Below the pieces are notes generated by a model. That model was given only the letters and a program-made list of their open reading frames with translations. It did not search any database and was not told the DNA's origin. Source: Anaerolineales bacterium (lineage in GTDB: Bacteria; Chloroflexota; Anaerolineae; Anaerolineales; Villigracilaceae). From it: a DNA stretch of 33,762 nt. Of the stretch, positions 15,454 through 23,454 are shown in pieces. The position numbers and the translations under genes are program-made. Each line of letters opens with the position of its first letter. The stretch's first letter is position 1. Location of the stretch: positions 1 to 33,762 of the forward strand of contig JAICQC010000008.1 in the NCBI GenBank assembly GCA_025938055.1, read 5' to 3'.

Positions 15454-16626
15454 ATGAACAAGAAAACTGTAAAAGATATTGATCTGAAGGGCAAACGCGT
15501 CCTCATGCGCGTGGACTTCAATGTCCCCATGCAGGATGGCAAGGTGACGGACGACAAGCGTATCAAAGCCTCCCTGCCGACGATTCAATATGTGCTGGAC
15601 CAGGACGCGTCGATCATTTTGATGAGCCATCTGGGAAGACCGAAAGGCGGTCGGGACCCCGAATTCAGCCTGCGCCCCGCGGCGGAGGTTTTGTCTTCGC
15701 ACCTGGGCGTCCCCGTTAAGATGGCGCCCGACACCGTCGGCGCGGACGTGGAAGCGATGGCAAAGGAACTCAAGCCCGGCGAAGTGTTGATGCTCGAGAA
15801 CACGCGCTTCCACAAGGGGGAAGAGAAGAATGATCTGGAACTCGCGAAGCAGATGGCGGCGCTGGCAGACGTGTATGTGAACGACGCATTCGGGTCTGCG
15901 CATCGTGCCCATTCCTCCACGGAGGGCGTGGCGCAGTTCCTGCCCGCGGTCTCAGGCTTCCTTATGGAACAGGAGCTCGAATATCTCGGGCGCGCGGTGG
16001 GAAACCCCGAGCATCCTTATGTGGCGATCCTTGGCGGCGCGAAGATCAGCGACAAGATCAATGTTGTGGAAACGCTGCTCTCGAAAGCTGATAAGTTGAT
16101 CATTGGCGGCGGTATGGCGAACACCTTCCTCGCGGCAAAGGGAATTAATATGCAGGACAGCCTCGTGGAGGAGTCCTCGCTCGACACTGCCAGATCCATC
16201 ATGGAGAAATCCGGCGACAAGCTGATTCTGCCCGTGGACGCGGTCATCGCGGACAAATTCGAGGCAGATGCCAACAGCCAGGTCGTGGAGGTGGACAAAA
16301 TTCCCTCCGGCTGGCGTATGCTGGATGTCGGTCCCAAAACGCTCGAGCTTTACGAACAAGCTCTGGACGGAGCCAAACTCATTGTCTGGAATGGACCGGT
16401 CGGCGTGTTCGAGATGCCGAAGTTTGCCGAAGGGACATTCGCTCTGGCGAAGCTACTGGCTGAGTCCGGCGCGACGACCGTAATCGGCGGCGGCGATTCG
16501 GCGAGCGCGGTGAAGAAAGCGGGCGTTGCCAAACAAATGACTCACGTCTCGACTGGCGGTGGTGCGTCGCTCGAGTTCCTGGAAGGCAAGGAATTACCCG
16601 GTGTTGCCGCGTTGATGGATAAGTAA
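15454..16626 (+). CDS. pgk: Phosphoglycerate kinase
   Basis: The 390-residue enzyme transfers the acyl phosphate of 1,3-bisphosphoglycerate to ADP. Family signatures are intact: RVDFNVPM near the N-terminus, [11 protein letters not shown] for substrate binding, [11 protein letters not shown], and the C-terminal GGGDSASAV and [13 protein letters not shown] nucleotide-binding loops. I use ATG 15454 ([17 protein letters not shown]), since the upstream in-frame extension is encoded by repeat DNA. No clear Shine-Dalgarno is present, so translation may depend on the upstream gap message. It lies 72 bp after gap. Confidence 0.97.
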   Translation: MNKKTVKDIDLKGKRVLMRVDFNVPMQDGKVTDDKRIKASLPTIQYVLDQDASIILMSHLGRPKGGRDPEFSLRPAAEVLSSHLGVPVKMAPDTVGADVEAMAKELKPGEVLMLENTRFHKGEEKNDLELAKQMAALADVYVNDAFGSAHRAHSSTEGVAQFLPAVSGFLMEQELEYLGRAVGNPEHPYVAILGGAKISDKINVVETLLSKADKLIIGGGMANTFLAAKGINMQDSLVEESSLDTARSIMEKSGDKLILPVDAVIADKFEADANSQVVEVDKIPSGWRMLDVGPKTLELYEQALDGAKLIVWNGPVGVFEMPKFAEGTFALAKLLAESGATTVIGGGDSASAVKKAGVAKQMTHVSTGGGASLEFLEGKELPGVAALMDK

Positions 16627-16720
16627 TTAATTGCAATGTTCAATTACCAAAGTCACAAAGGTTAAAGTAGTTTTCCTTCATGCTCTTCGTGTCCTTTTTG
16701 TTTAAGAAAAGGTATCATAT

Positions 16721-17482
16721 ATGCGCACACCACTGGTTGCTGGAAATTGGAAGATGAATAAGACTGTTGCGGAAGCCCGCGAACTGGTCTCTCTGATGAG
16801 CTTAAAGCTGCGCGAAATCTCAAATGTCGAGAAAGTTGTTTGTCCGCCCTTTATCACGATCCCTGTGCTGGCTGAAATGCTCGCAGGCTCGGGCATCGGC
16901 CTTGGTGCGCAGAACCTGCACTGGGAGGAAAAAGGTGCATTCACCGGTGAGATCGCACCGGGCATGGTAAAGGAATTTTGCGGTTATGTGATTATCGGTC
17001 ATTCGGAGCGCCGGGCATATTTTGGCGAAACAGATGAAAGTGTAAATAAAAAGCTTCACGCGGCGATGAAAGCAGAATTGATTCCCATCGTTTGCGTCGG
17101 TGAGACACTGGACCAGTATGAATCGGGGCAAACGTCCGAGGTCGTTCGTCGCCAGATCAACGCCGGGCTGGCTGGCGTTGATTCTCCGTCCGCGGCGAAG
17201 ATCGTTATCGCCTATGAACCCATCTGGGCGATCGGGACGGGAAAAGCCTCCAGTGGAGAGAATGCCAATTTTGTGCACCAGCAGGTGATTCGTCCCGCGT
17301 TGAGCGCACTATTGGGCGCACAAAACGCCGATGCCATCCGCATCCTGTACGGCGGCTCCGTGACTGCTTCCAATGCCTCCGAATTCTTTGCGTACCCCGA
17401 TATTGATGGGGCGCTGGTCGGCGGCGCAAGTCTTAAGCCAGAAGAATTCGTGGCGATCACGAAGGCGGCTGTTAGACAGTAG
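16721..17482 (+). CDS. tpiA: Triosephosphate isomerase
   Basis: The 253-residue TIM-barrel enzyme interconverts dihydroxyacetone phosphate and glyceraldehyde 3-phosphate. The catalytic residues Lys11 (GNWKMNK), His94 (IIGHSERR) and Glu166 (AYEPIWAIGTG) are present, as is the C-terminal phosphate-binding GGSV and GALVGGASL. The ATG at 16721 is preceded by AAAAGG. The 94-bp gap behind pgk holds loose CTTTGTG/CCTTCGTG-type words but no recognised element. The stop codon sits inside a strong hairpin at 17473-17520. Confidence 0.98.
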   Translation: MRTPLVAGNWKMNKTVAEARELVSLMSLKLREISNVEKVVCPPFITIPVLAEMLAGSGIGLGAQNLHWEEKGAFTGEIAPGMVKEFCGYVIIGHSERRAYFGETDESVNKKLHAAMKAELIPIVCVGETLDQYESGQTSEVVRRQINAGLAGVDSPSAAKIVIAYEPIWAIGTGKASSGENANFVHQQVIRPALSALLGAQNADAIRILYGGSVTASNASEFFAYPDIDGALVGGASLKPEEFVAITKAAVRQ

Positions 17483-17520
17483 ACCATAGATCGTGGACCG
17501 TGAAGATGGTCTACTGTCTA
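17473..17520. repeat. 15-bp perfect hairpin spanning the tpiA stop
   Basis: TAGACAGTAGACCAT (17473-17487) and its exact complement (17506-17520) flank an 18-nt loop. The tpiA stop (17480-17482) lies in the left arm, and the M50-like gene starts 7 nt after the right arm. There is no T-run, so termination is uncertain; it could protect the tpiA mRNA end or limit read-through into the next gene. Confidence 0.8.
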
Positions 17521-17527
17521 CCGTCCA

Positions 17528-18283
17528 ATGAATCAACTCTCCGGTCTCGTCTGGTTCATTTTTGTGCTCGTGCCGCTGATACTGCTTCAGCGGTTTTTGC
17601 ATCGCGAGATCAAGGCGGTATTATTAATCCTGACACGCGATACCCGATTAACAATGGGGATCTTCTCGATACTCTTCCTCCCCGGCGTATTCCTGCATGA
17701 ACTGAGTCATTTTGTGATGGCGAAAATATTGCGGGTGCGCACCGGAAAATTTTCCATCTTCCCGAAATCCCTGCCCGATGGGCGTTTACAGCTTGGCTAT
17801 GTGGAAACCGCCCGGTCAGACGCGATCCGTGACTCGCTGATCGGGGCTGCTCCACTCATTGTGGGGACGCTCTTCGTCGCCTTTGTCGCGATGTACCATC
17901 TTCAAATGCGTGTATTGTGGGATGCCTTCCGTAACGGGCAGCTTGACCTGTTCTGGATGGGAGTGCGTGCGCTGCCGCAGACCGCGGATTTTTTTCTCTG
18001 GTTTTACCTTGCCTTTGCCGTCAGCAGTACTATGATGCCCTCTGAATCAGACCGTCATGCCTGGCTGGAGTTATTGATCTCCATCGCGGTGCTGTTTACG
18101 ATCGCGTTGCTGTTCGGCGCGGGACCATGGATATTAAGTACCGTTGCTCCTCGCCTCAGCAATTTCCTGAGTTCTGTGGCGCTGATCTTCGGCTTGAGCG
18201 TATTCGTGCATATCCTGCTGATCCTGCCGACGGCTCTGGTCCATAAACTGCTGGCACGCGCCACCGGAGTGGATGTGGCATAA
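17528..18283 (+). CDS. M50-like membrane metalloprotease family protein
   Basis: The 251-residue protein has several membrane helices. A metalloprotease-type HELSH (His57, Glu58, His61) sits at the end of the second hydrophobic segment (LPGVFLHELSHFVMAKILRVRTG), as in M50 site-2 proteases and related proteins. The second M50 signature, an NPDG-like motif in a later helix, is not evident, so catalysis is unproven. The start at 17528 lies just after the tpiA hairpin with no good Shine-Dalgarno. Its link to the glycolytic genes is positional only. Confidence 0.75.
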   Translation: MNQLSGLVWFIFVLVPLILLQRFLHREIKAVLLILTRDTRLTMGIFSILFLPGVFLHELSHFVMAKILRVRTGKFSIFPKSLPDGRLQLGYVETARSDAIRDSLIGAAPLIVGTLFVAFVAMYHLQMRVLWDAFRNGQLDLFWMGVRALPQTADFFLWFYLAFAVSSTMMPSESDRHAWLELLISIAVLFTIALLFGAGPWILSTVAPRLSNFLSSVALIFGLSVFVHILLILPTALVHKLLARATGVDVA

Positions 18284-18306
18284 GGGATCGTGCTGCATGT
18301 ATTTTC

Positions 18307-18523
18307 TCATTTTGTTTCAATCACATAGGATGTGATTTCTTTTACGCTCATACCTTTGTGTTGCTAAATTCATATACATCACAAAAAGCAATGGTTCTAC
18401 CATTCTTGAGTTTTAAGTTGCCATCCACCGCGCCTGTTCTGCCATGCGTAGCAATATGACGACTGGTCAGCTCAGCTCCACGGCTTGATTCTTTTTCCTC
18501 TCTTCCAATGCCTCAGTGGTCAT
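18307..18523 (-). pseudogene. Decayed NTF2/SnoaL-like reading frame behind aviRa
   Basis: An ATG at 18523 overlaps the aviRa stop (ATGA) and has a good AAGGAGA in front, but the frame stops after 18 codons. Further on, another frame encodes SRHIATHGRTGAVDGNLKLK and then NGRTIAFCDVYEFSNTK, and after a one-base shift near 18346-18350 MSVKEITSYVIETK to a stop at 18307. This tail resembles the C-terminus of NTF2/SnoaL-like proteins. I read it as the start and the end of a gene whose middle has been lost and whose tail carries a frameshift. Whether the 18-codon start and the tail belonged to one gene is inference. Confidence 0.6.
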
Positions 18524-19299
18524 CTAGTCTCTCCTTCTTTATGGACGGGTCTCAAAATCACGACTCGTCGTTTGCCGATTTGAAATTGTTCGAGGCGTTG
18601 ATAACTCTCGTGTGAAGCTTTTTGCTGTTTGTCCGAAACGATTGCCAGGATCCCCGACGAGGATAATACATTCAGCAGTATTTCGAGCATGGAGCTTAAT
18701 GGGTTTGAAAACTCAGTGGAATCAGAATCCTGCCAGTAGGAATGTTGCCCATAAGGAACATCGGTAAAGACAATGTCCACAGATTCCCGTTTTATATTCT
18801 GCACAATCGCCTTGCCGTCTGTGGAGTCTGCCTGAAATACCTTCGTTGCCAGCGGTTGTTCTTGTGTGAGTGCGGAGAGTTTCCTCTTCAAAACCGCCGC
18901 GCTTCTTAAGGCATCTCGATGTGACTCTTTGCCGTATCGGTCAAGCATTCTAGAGATTTCCTCGATACGCCGATCCAAACCATACAGGCTTAGCAGCCCG
19001 AGATTTCGTTCTGCCACCGAGACAGCTTTTTCATCGATATCCGAAGCGATGACTTTCTGGAGGTGCTCTCCGTGCAAATATGCCAGTACACTGAGATGGT
19101 ATGCCGCGCCACAACAGGGATCATACAGGGTGCAAGGCGATGAATTTCCATAGATCCTTTCACGATATGCAACACAACGCTGGAAGATTTCACTCGCCAG
19201 CCGGACTGGGAACGCTGGATGCCCCGGCAGACTGTAAAATACCCGCCCGCTGGAATAATCTGAATAGTCTGGTTGTTCTTTTGCAAATTTGTATTGCAT
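18520..19299 (-). CDS. aviRa: AviRa-type 23S rRNA methyltransferase
   Basis: The 259-residue protein closely resembles AviRa, the avilamycin-resistance methyltransferase of Streptomyces viridochromogenes, which methylates a guanosine in 23S rRNA. Shared segments are HPAFPVRLASEIFQR (about 27-41), TLYDPCCGAAYHLSVL (the SAM-binding loop, about 56-71), VIASDIDEKAVSVAERNL and the NPPY-like catalytic stretch DIVFTDVPYG. The usual DPCCGSG reads DPCCGAA here. The start ATG at 19299 has no clear Shine-Dalgarno. It lies 35 bp behind DUF4385 in an apparent mscS, nudix, DUF4385, aviRa series. It could be a housekeeping rRNA methylase or confer orthosomycin resistance; recognition is by memory of the family sequence. 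Confidence 0.8.
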   Translation of the reverse strand: MQYKFAKEQPDYSDYSSGRVFYSLPGHPAFPVRLASEIFQRCVAYRERIYGNSSPCTLYDPCCGAAYHLSVLAYLHGEHLQKVIASDIDEKAVSVAERNLGLLSLYGLDRRIEEISRMLDRYGKESHRDALRSAAVLKRKLSALTQEQPLATKVFQADSTDGKAIVQNIKRESVDIVFTDVPYGQHSYWQDSDSTEFSNPLSSMLEILLNVLSSSGILAIVSDKQQKASHESYQRLEQFQIGKRRVVILRPVHKEGETR

Positions 19300-19334
19300 A
19301 GGGTTTCAGGGCTCGTGTGTGCAGCCAGTTTATA

Positions 19335-19808
19335 CTATATATCAAACCCTCTTTTCTGCTTCTCATACGTTTCCCTATGCTGCTTCTTTAACTCCAAATA
19401 TTTCTTATCCTCCCTGGCTTTTTTCCACTTTCCATAAAATATTTTCGCCGACTCTGCCTTGACCGGGTTCTCTTCGCGCGGAAGCTCCTCTTTGGTCCCT
19501 TCCTTGTACTTGCGCCCGGACTTGTGATTCGCGTACCGGCGAGACCGTGTATACCCCATCTGCAGGAACTTGCGTGCCATGTCCATGCCGATAAAGTCCT
19601 CCTTGGCTTTGTATTCCAGAAACATCTTATAAATTCGGCTGGCAGACTGGCGAGCGATTGCCGGGGTTTTAAATCTCCAGTGTGGAAGGATCTCGCTCTT
19701 GTATGGCTCGACCAGCAGGACTCCCTGTTCACCTTTTCCAATACGGTACAGCTCGGGGTGTTTACGAAAGTCAATTTTTTTGAAGTCAAGGGCATAATCG
19801 AAGGTCAT
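19335..19808 (-). CDS. DUF4385 family protein
   Basis: This 157-residue protein matches the DUF4385 family: FDYALDFKKIDFRKHPELYR at the N-terminus, GEQGVLLVEPYKSEILPHWR, and the C-terminal MARKFLQMGYTRSRRYANHK segment. It is basic and lacks membrane segments. No function is known for the family. Its ATG overlaps the stop of the upstream Nudix gene (ATGA), which indicates translational coupling. Confidence 0.85.
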   Translation of the reverse strand: MTFDYALDFKKIDFRKHPELYRIGKGEQGVLLVEPYKSEILPHWRFKTPAIARQSASRIYKMFLEYKAKEDFIGMDMARKFLQMGYTRSRRYANHKSGRKYKEGTKEELPREENPVKAESAKIFYGKWKKAREDKKYLELKKQHRETYEKQKRGFDI

Positions 19809-20290
19809 GAAGCGTTCATCTCTTCGATCATCTCGCGTGCCTTTTCCACGACTTCGCGCTCACTCTTAAAATCGAGCATCTCGAGCGCTGCCTCAAAACT
19901 CACCCAGCGCGCCTCCTCGACCTCATGATCGTGATTCGCTACGTCGCCACTCTGGTATTCCATTAAATAGAAATGCACGAACTTGTGGAACCTGACCGGC
20001 TTTCCATATTTCACGCTTCGATACCAGTATTCGATGGTTTCGATTAGCTTAAGTAAATCCGCGTCAACTCCGGCTTCCTCTCGCACTTCGCGGACGGCGG
20101 TCACTTGCGGCGATTCACCTTCATCCACGATGCCTTTTGGCAGCTGCCACCTCATCTTGGGCTTGACGGAGACAATCGCAATTTCCGGCTTGGCATCCTT
20201 CCAGCGGAAGGCAACGCCGCCAGCGGAAACCTGGTCCATCGTGGTGATCTTTTCTTTTTCGGTGGATTGGGTCTTTTGTTGTTTAGGCAT
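19805..20290 (-). CDS. Nudix hydrolase
   Basis: The 161-residue protein carries a complete Nudix box (GX5EX7REUXEEXGU) in GIVDEGESPQVTAVREVREEAGV, so it should hydrolyse a nucleoside diphosphate linked to another moiety. The segment SAGGVAFRW before the box and the C-terminal VEEARWVSFEAALEML are standard for the fold. The first 17 residues are charged and may not be translated, since ATG 20239 (MDQVSAGG) is a possible alternative start. The gene starts 9 bp after the mscS stop and overlaps DUF4385, which puts it in the middle of an operon. The substrate is not evident. Confidence 0.92.
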   Translation of the reverse strand: MPKQQKTQSTEKEKITTMDQVSAGGVAFRWKDAKPEIAIVSVKPKMRWQLPKGIVDEGESPQVTAVREVREEAGVDADLLKLIETIEYWYRSVKYGKPVRFHKFVHFYLMEYQSGDVANHDHEVEEARWVSFEAALEMLDFKSEREVVEKAREMIEEMNAS

Positions 20291-20299
20291 AGTAGGCTC

Positions 20300-21367
20300 T
20301 TATCTTAAATTGCTCTTGGGGAAGAGCACGCGTTCCGGTTCACTGTTCAGCTTGTCCAGCAGCTTTTTCATGAGTCGCGTCTTGACCCGCCCCGACTCCT
20401 TCGGGTGAACAAGGTAACGCACGATGGCATCCAGCCATGTATTCTCGCTGGCACGAAAGTGGACCACCGGTCGCTCCTGAATCTCCAATTCATTAACCGG
20501 TGTTTGCGTCAGAAGCTCGCGATAGACCTGCACCAGACTCATCATTTGCTCGCCGATCTCCTCCTCGACGACCTGCTTCATTGTTTGCGCGATGAAGTCC
20601 AGGTCGCTGTCATACGCCACCTGAAATTTGATCTCGTTCCAGACGTAAGGAAACAGCGGCCAACTGTAGTTATAGACCGTTTCGTTCAACACAAGAGAGT
20701 TCGGAAATTTGATGATTCTTCCGGATGGGTGCTGCGTGGAGAGGTAGGGTCCGCCAAACTCCCAGAGCGTGGTATCGAGATAACTGACGTCAATGACATC
20801 GCCTCTGGCATCCCCGATCTGGATTCGATCTCCAACTCGATACGGCTGCCGGATGAGCAAATATACCCAGCCGATCAGGCTTGTAATGGGTGTCTGCAAA
20901 GCAAAGCCAAGAATTAGCGATAGTACACCTAATGAGACCAGGGCGGTATACCAGTTGGAGGAGAGAACCGTCAAGACGATGATAACCATTGCCAAGAATG
21001 TCAGAAGGTGCAGAACGCGCGTAAGGTTGTAGCGTGCGGGTTTGTTTTCGATCTGGTTGATCAGATAGACACGAATGCTTTTGGCAATCGCGCCCGCGAG
21101 GACGATAGATACCCCCCCAAGCAGCAGGCTTCGCAAGGTTGCGATATATGGGATTTCCGCCGAAAGCAGATCTGTACCCAGGAGATAATAAAATGCCAGA
21201 AGCCCAAGCAAAACAAGAAGATACGTGCCAAACCACAGCTTATCTCTCAACTCGGGGACGGGTTTCGGAACGATTTCCTTCGTCCCTTCCGTTTGTTTCA
21301 GAGCAGTGCGGACCTCCTCCTGTTCTTTGAGTTGTTCAACTTCAGGCTTGTCACGCATGTTGGTCAT
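20300..21367 (-). CDS. MscS-family mechanosensitive ion channel
   Basis: The protein (355 residues from ATG 21367) has a charged N-terminal segment, four hydrophobic helices (about 50-180) and an MscS beta-domain. The pore-lining and following segment LILGFALQTPITSLIGWVYL, then RQPYRVGDRIQIGDARGDV and the FPNSLVLNETVYNYS strand, are characteristic. Such channels release solutes on hypo-osmotic shock. I chose 21367 (MTNMRDKP) over an in-frame upstream start that would run through the hairpin at 21380-21423. AAGGA precedes it closely. It heads the run mscS, nudix, DUF4385, aviRa. Confidence 0.9.
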   Translation of the reverse strand: MTNMRDKPEVEQLKEQEEVRTALKQTEGTKEIVPKPVPELRDKLWFGTYLLVLLGLLAFYYLLGTDLLSAEIPYIATLRSLLLGGVSIVLAGAIAKSIRVYLINQIENKPARYNLTRVLHLLTFLAMVIIVLTVLSSNWYTALVSLGVLSLILGFALQTPITSLIGWVYLLIRQPYRVGDRIQIGDARGDVIDVSYLDTTLWEFGGPYLSTQHPSGRIIKFPNSLVLNETVYNYSWPLFPYVWNEIKFQVAYDSDLDFIAQTMKQVVEEEIGEQMMSLVQVYRELLTQTPVNELEIQERPVVHFRASENTWLDAIVRYLVHPKESGRVKTRLMKKLLDKLNSEPERVLFPKSNLR

Positions 21368-21379
21368 CGTCCTTGTTTC

Positions 21380-21423
21380 GAAATAAAACTGCCTGGCACC
21401 CTGAAAAGACCGGATGCCAGGCA
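21380..21423 (-). terminator. Hairpin terminator between the conserved hypothetical gene and mscS
   Basis: TGCCTGGCA (21390-21398) and TGCCAGGCA (21415-21423) form a 9-bp stem. On the minus strand it is followed by AGTTTTATTTC, so it can terminate the transcript of the upstream gene 59 bp after its stop. The T-rich tail also forms part of the mscS leader. Confidence 0.7.
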
Positions 21424-21482
21424 ACTTTCAATCAAATGAACTTTTCGAACTCGCGAGTCCGGTTAACAATGGGTGTATCCCC

Positions 21483-22019
21483 TTATGGCAGACGCACGCT
21501 GAGACCGGAGTTGGGTCCCGAGGGAACACCGAGTGTAGGTCGCTCATCACCTGTATGAGATCGCAAATCATCCAATAGTTCCTGTGGGGGAAGGCTGGTC
21601 TCGACGCGAGCCTCCGACTCAGGGCGAGGGTTGGTCACGGGTTTGGCACGATAGATTACCAGTTCAGGGATTCCATCTTCGAGCGCGCGGCGAGCCAGGG
21701 CGCGGATGTAGTAACGGTTGAACTCGCTCTCCGCCAATACGTGCGCGGCATTCTCGGCAGTGGCAGCGATCGAGTAGCCTCCACTGGGATTACGCCGGGG
21801 CAGGGTGCGCAGGATGCGTCGGTGTTCACGCAGTTTTTCTGCCAGCGTTTCGTCGTTCCCGCTTTCAAGGGCCTCACGCAGCAAAGCTGCATAGTCCCGC
21901 TGACCCTGTCCGCTTAAGAATGGACTGATATGCAGTTGATTGTGTGTGACATCATAGTCCATTTCGTCCAGCATCAGTTGTCGTGTACGGTCATCCAGAT
22001 TTTCAAAGTAAAGAGCCAT
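21483..22019 (-). CDS. Conserved hypothetical protein
   Basis: The 178-residue protein begins MALYFENLDDRTRQLMLDEM and ends GPNSGLSVRLP. It is charged, lacks membrane segments and signal peptide, and has no domain I can name. The overall pattern, including SGGYSIAATAENAAHVLAES and the C-terminal RPESEARVETSLPPQELLDD, looks like a conserved full-length family seen in several environmental bacteria, but I know no function. The ATG has an AAAGGAAG Shine-Dalgarno. It is flanked by a terminator downstream and an inverted repeat upstream, so it is probably a single-gene unit. Confidence 0.75.
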   Translation of the reverse strand: MALYFENLDDRTRQLMLDEMDYDVTHNQLHISPFLSGQGQRDYAALLREALESGNDETLAEKLREHRRILRTLPRRNPSGGYSIAATAENAAHVLAESEFNRYYIRALARRALEDGIPELVIYRAKPVTNPRPESEARVETSLPPQELLDDLRSHTGDERPTLGVPSGPNSGLSVRLP

Positions 22020-22069
22020 AGTTCACTTCCTTTAACATTAACGTCCTTATTTCAGTGGGTGTTACAGAT

Positions 22070-22125
22070 CCTATAGATAACAGGTTGGTCGCGCTTGTTT
22101 GGCGCAAGCGGTCTTTGTCTATAGG
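22070..22125. repeat. Nested inverted repeat between two minus-strand genes
   Basis: CCTATAGA (22070-22077) and TCTATAGG (22118-22125) are exact inverted copies, and CGCTTG (22092-22097) with CAAGCG (22105-22110) forms an inner pair. No T-run follows. A CGCTTGGCGTAAGC-like string in the gap at about 11718-11732 resembles the inner part, so it may be a dispersed palindromic element. Confidence 0.5.
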
Positions 22126-22200
22126 TGCAATTTAATTTGTGGTAAGGACGCGGGATATGTAGAACAATTGTACTATAAATCGGTTATAGCGAAAAGGGTT

Positions 22201-22896
22201 TTACTGTGGAGCGATTCGGTCTTCGATCTCCCAGGCGTGATCGATGAGATGCCAGGTGAGCCGCCGGACGAAGTAACGCGGCGTCCAGCGGATTCCGCCG
22301 CGCGGTCCCTTTGCAGGAATCTCGCCGCGCGCCGAGGCTCTCAGCCCGCTGAGGATCGCCTGGCGCGTTCGTTCGAGTTGCTGATCCACATCTTCTGTTT
22401 CGTCTCGCTGAAGCTTCCAGCCGACTTGATTCACATAGCCCTCATCGGAGCCCAGCAGATGCTCCAGGATTCCCTCCAGTTGCCTGCCCCCGCCGCGCGG
22501 TCCGCTGCTGAGCGTTTTGCCTGTCGCTTTTTTGAGCGCGGCGTCGAACGCCCGCCAGCCTGCTCTCAGTATTATTTCGTACCGGTGCAGTTCCTCAGCG
22601 CTGACTGGTTTCTTATCGTAGGCTGGAGCCAGCCCCGGCGCGCCGAAGTCGGTCGTCGAGTTGCCTTTGAGCCGCTCGGTCACCACGAACGCGGATATAT
22701 CGATCGGTGCCCTGAACCCAAGCCGTGCATTGCGCAACAGGCGCGCATAACGCGGTCCGTAATCAAGCAGGGCTTGCAGAGCGGCGTCCTTGTCGCGTCC
22801 GCTCCTGCACCAGCCGGGCCAATCCAGTGCACCGGCGAAGGTTCGCTTTTGCCCCACCTCAAGATATACGTTGAATTTATGCTGTGAGCGTGCCAT
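22201..22896 (-). CDS. HicB-like domain fused to a DinB-like domain
   Basis: The first 60 or so of 231 residues (FNVYLEVGQKRTFAGALDWP and on) read like a HicB-type partial RNase H fold. The remainder, with LEGILEHLLGSDEGYVNQVGW and the C-terminal RRLTWHLIDHAWEIEDR, fits the DinB/YfiT-like four-helix metal-binding superfamily, with histidines at the expected helix ends. Function is unknown; HicB here need not imply a toxin-antitoxin role, as no HicA is adjacent. The start ATG at 22896 overlaps the MOSC gene by 20 nt, and the gene is last of the series DinB, MOSC, HicB/DinB. Confidence 0.65.
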   Translation of the reverse strand: MARSQHKFNVYLEVGQKRTFAGALDWPGWCRSGRDKDAALQALLDYGPRYARLLRNARLGFRAPIDISAFVVTERLKGNSTTDFGAPGLAPAYDKKPVSAEELHRYEIILRAGWRAFDAALKKATGKTLSSGPRGGGRQLEGILEHLLGSDEGYVNQVGWKLQRDETEDVDQQLERTRQAILSGLRASARGEIPAKGPRGGIRWTPRYFVRRLTWHLIDHAWEIEDRIAPQ

Positions 22897-23452
22897 CGAT
22901 CTTTCTCACCATATCACCAACGCGAATCGTCCCCGCCTGAATGACCCTCGCATTGATACCGCGTAGATGCAGCCGTTTCCCTTCCGGTGAGTTGACGAAC
23001 TTCATCGCTTCCACGCCAAAGCGGGCGGAGAACTTTTGGCAGCCGGTATGCGGCTCCGCGGAGACCTCAAGGATCGCCGAGCCGATGGCAAGCCGTGACC
23101 CCGGGGGAATATTGTCGTCATTGAGATCGAAATCCACATAGAGCTGGTCGCCTGCCAGTGCCCAGCGTTCCCTGTCCGGCGACAGCAGTTCTATACAGCG
23201 CGCATTCATCACGGTAATTTGGGCGTAGAGATTTGGCTGACCCGTCTTCGAATGTTTGCTCACACGGACGTTCCATGTGTCGCCTACCAGACCATCCTGC
23301 AGGTTGAGCTCGCCTTCGTCCAACAATTCGCGCTCGTCAACACTTGGTCTGCGTACGATCATTCTCAGAGTGCCACCATCCCTCGGTGACTGTCGAATGT
23401 ACTCCAGCCCTGCGTCGAGTTCCGCCCTGGTTAATGGATACGTCTCCAGCAT
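22877..23452 (-). CDS. MOSC domain protein
   Basis: The 191-residue protein has the MOSC (molybdenum cofactor sulfurase C-terminal) fold. The key cysteine region is HTGCQKFSARFG (about 139-150), preceded by a typical ITVMNARCIELL strand and GDQLYVDFDLNDDNIPPGSRL. MOSC proteins bind or transfer sulfur-loaded molybdenum cofactor or handle related sulfur chemistry. The start lies 2 nt after the DinB stop with GTGAGG as Shine-Dalgarno, so the two are co-translated. No molybdenum genes are in the window, and the metabolic role is unknown. Confidence 0.85.
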   Translation of the reverse strand: MLETYPLTRAELDAGLEYIRQSPRDGGTLRMIVRRPSVDERELLDEGELNLQDGLVGDTWNVRVSKHSKTGQPNLYAQITVMNARCIELLSPDRERWALAGDQLYVDFDLNDDNIPPGSRLAIGSAILEVSAEPHTGCQKFSARFGVEAMKFVNSPEGKRLHLRGINARVIQAGTIRVGDMVRKIDGTLTA

Positions 23453-23454
23453 GT

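Noticed and set aside
14929..15912. 327-codon minus-strand frame across gap and pgk
   Set aside because: It runs antisense through two complete glycolytic genes and the repeat between them.
22201..22896. HicA/HicB toxin-antitoxin system
   Set aside because: Only a HicB-like half-domain is present, fused to a DinB-like domain, and no HicA-like gene lies beside it.
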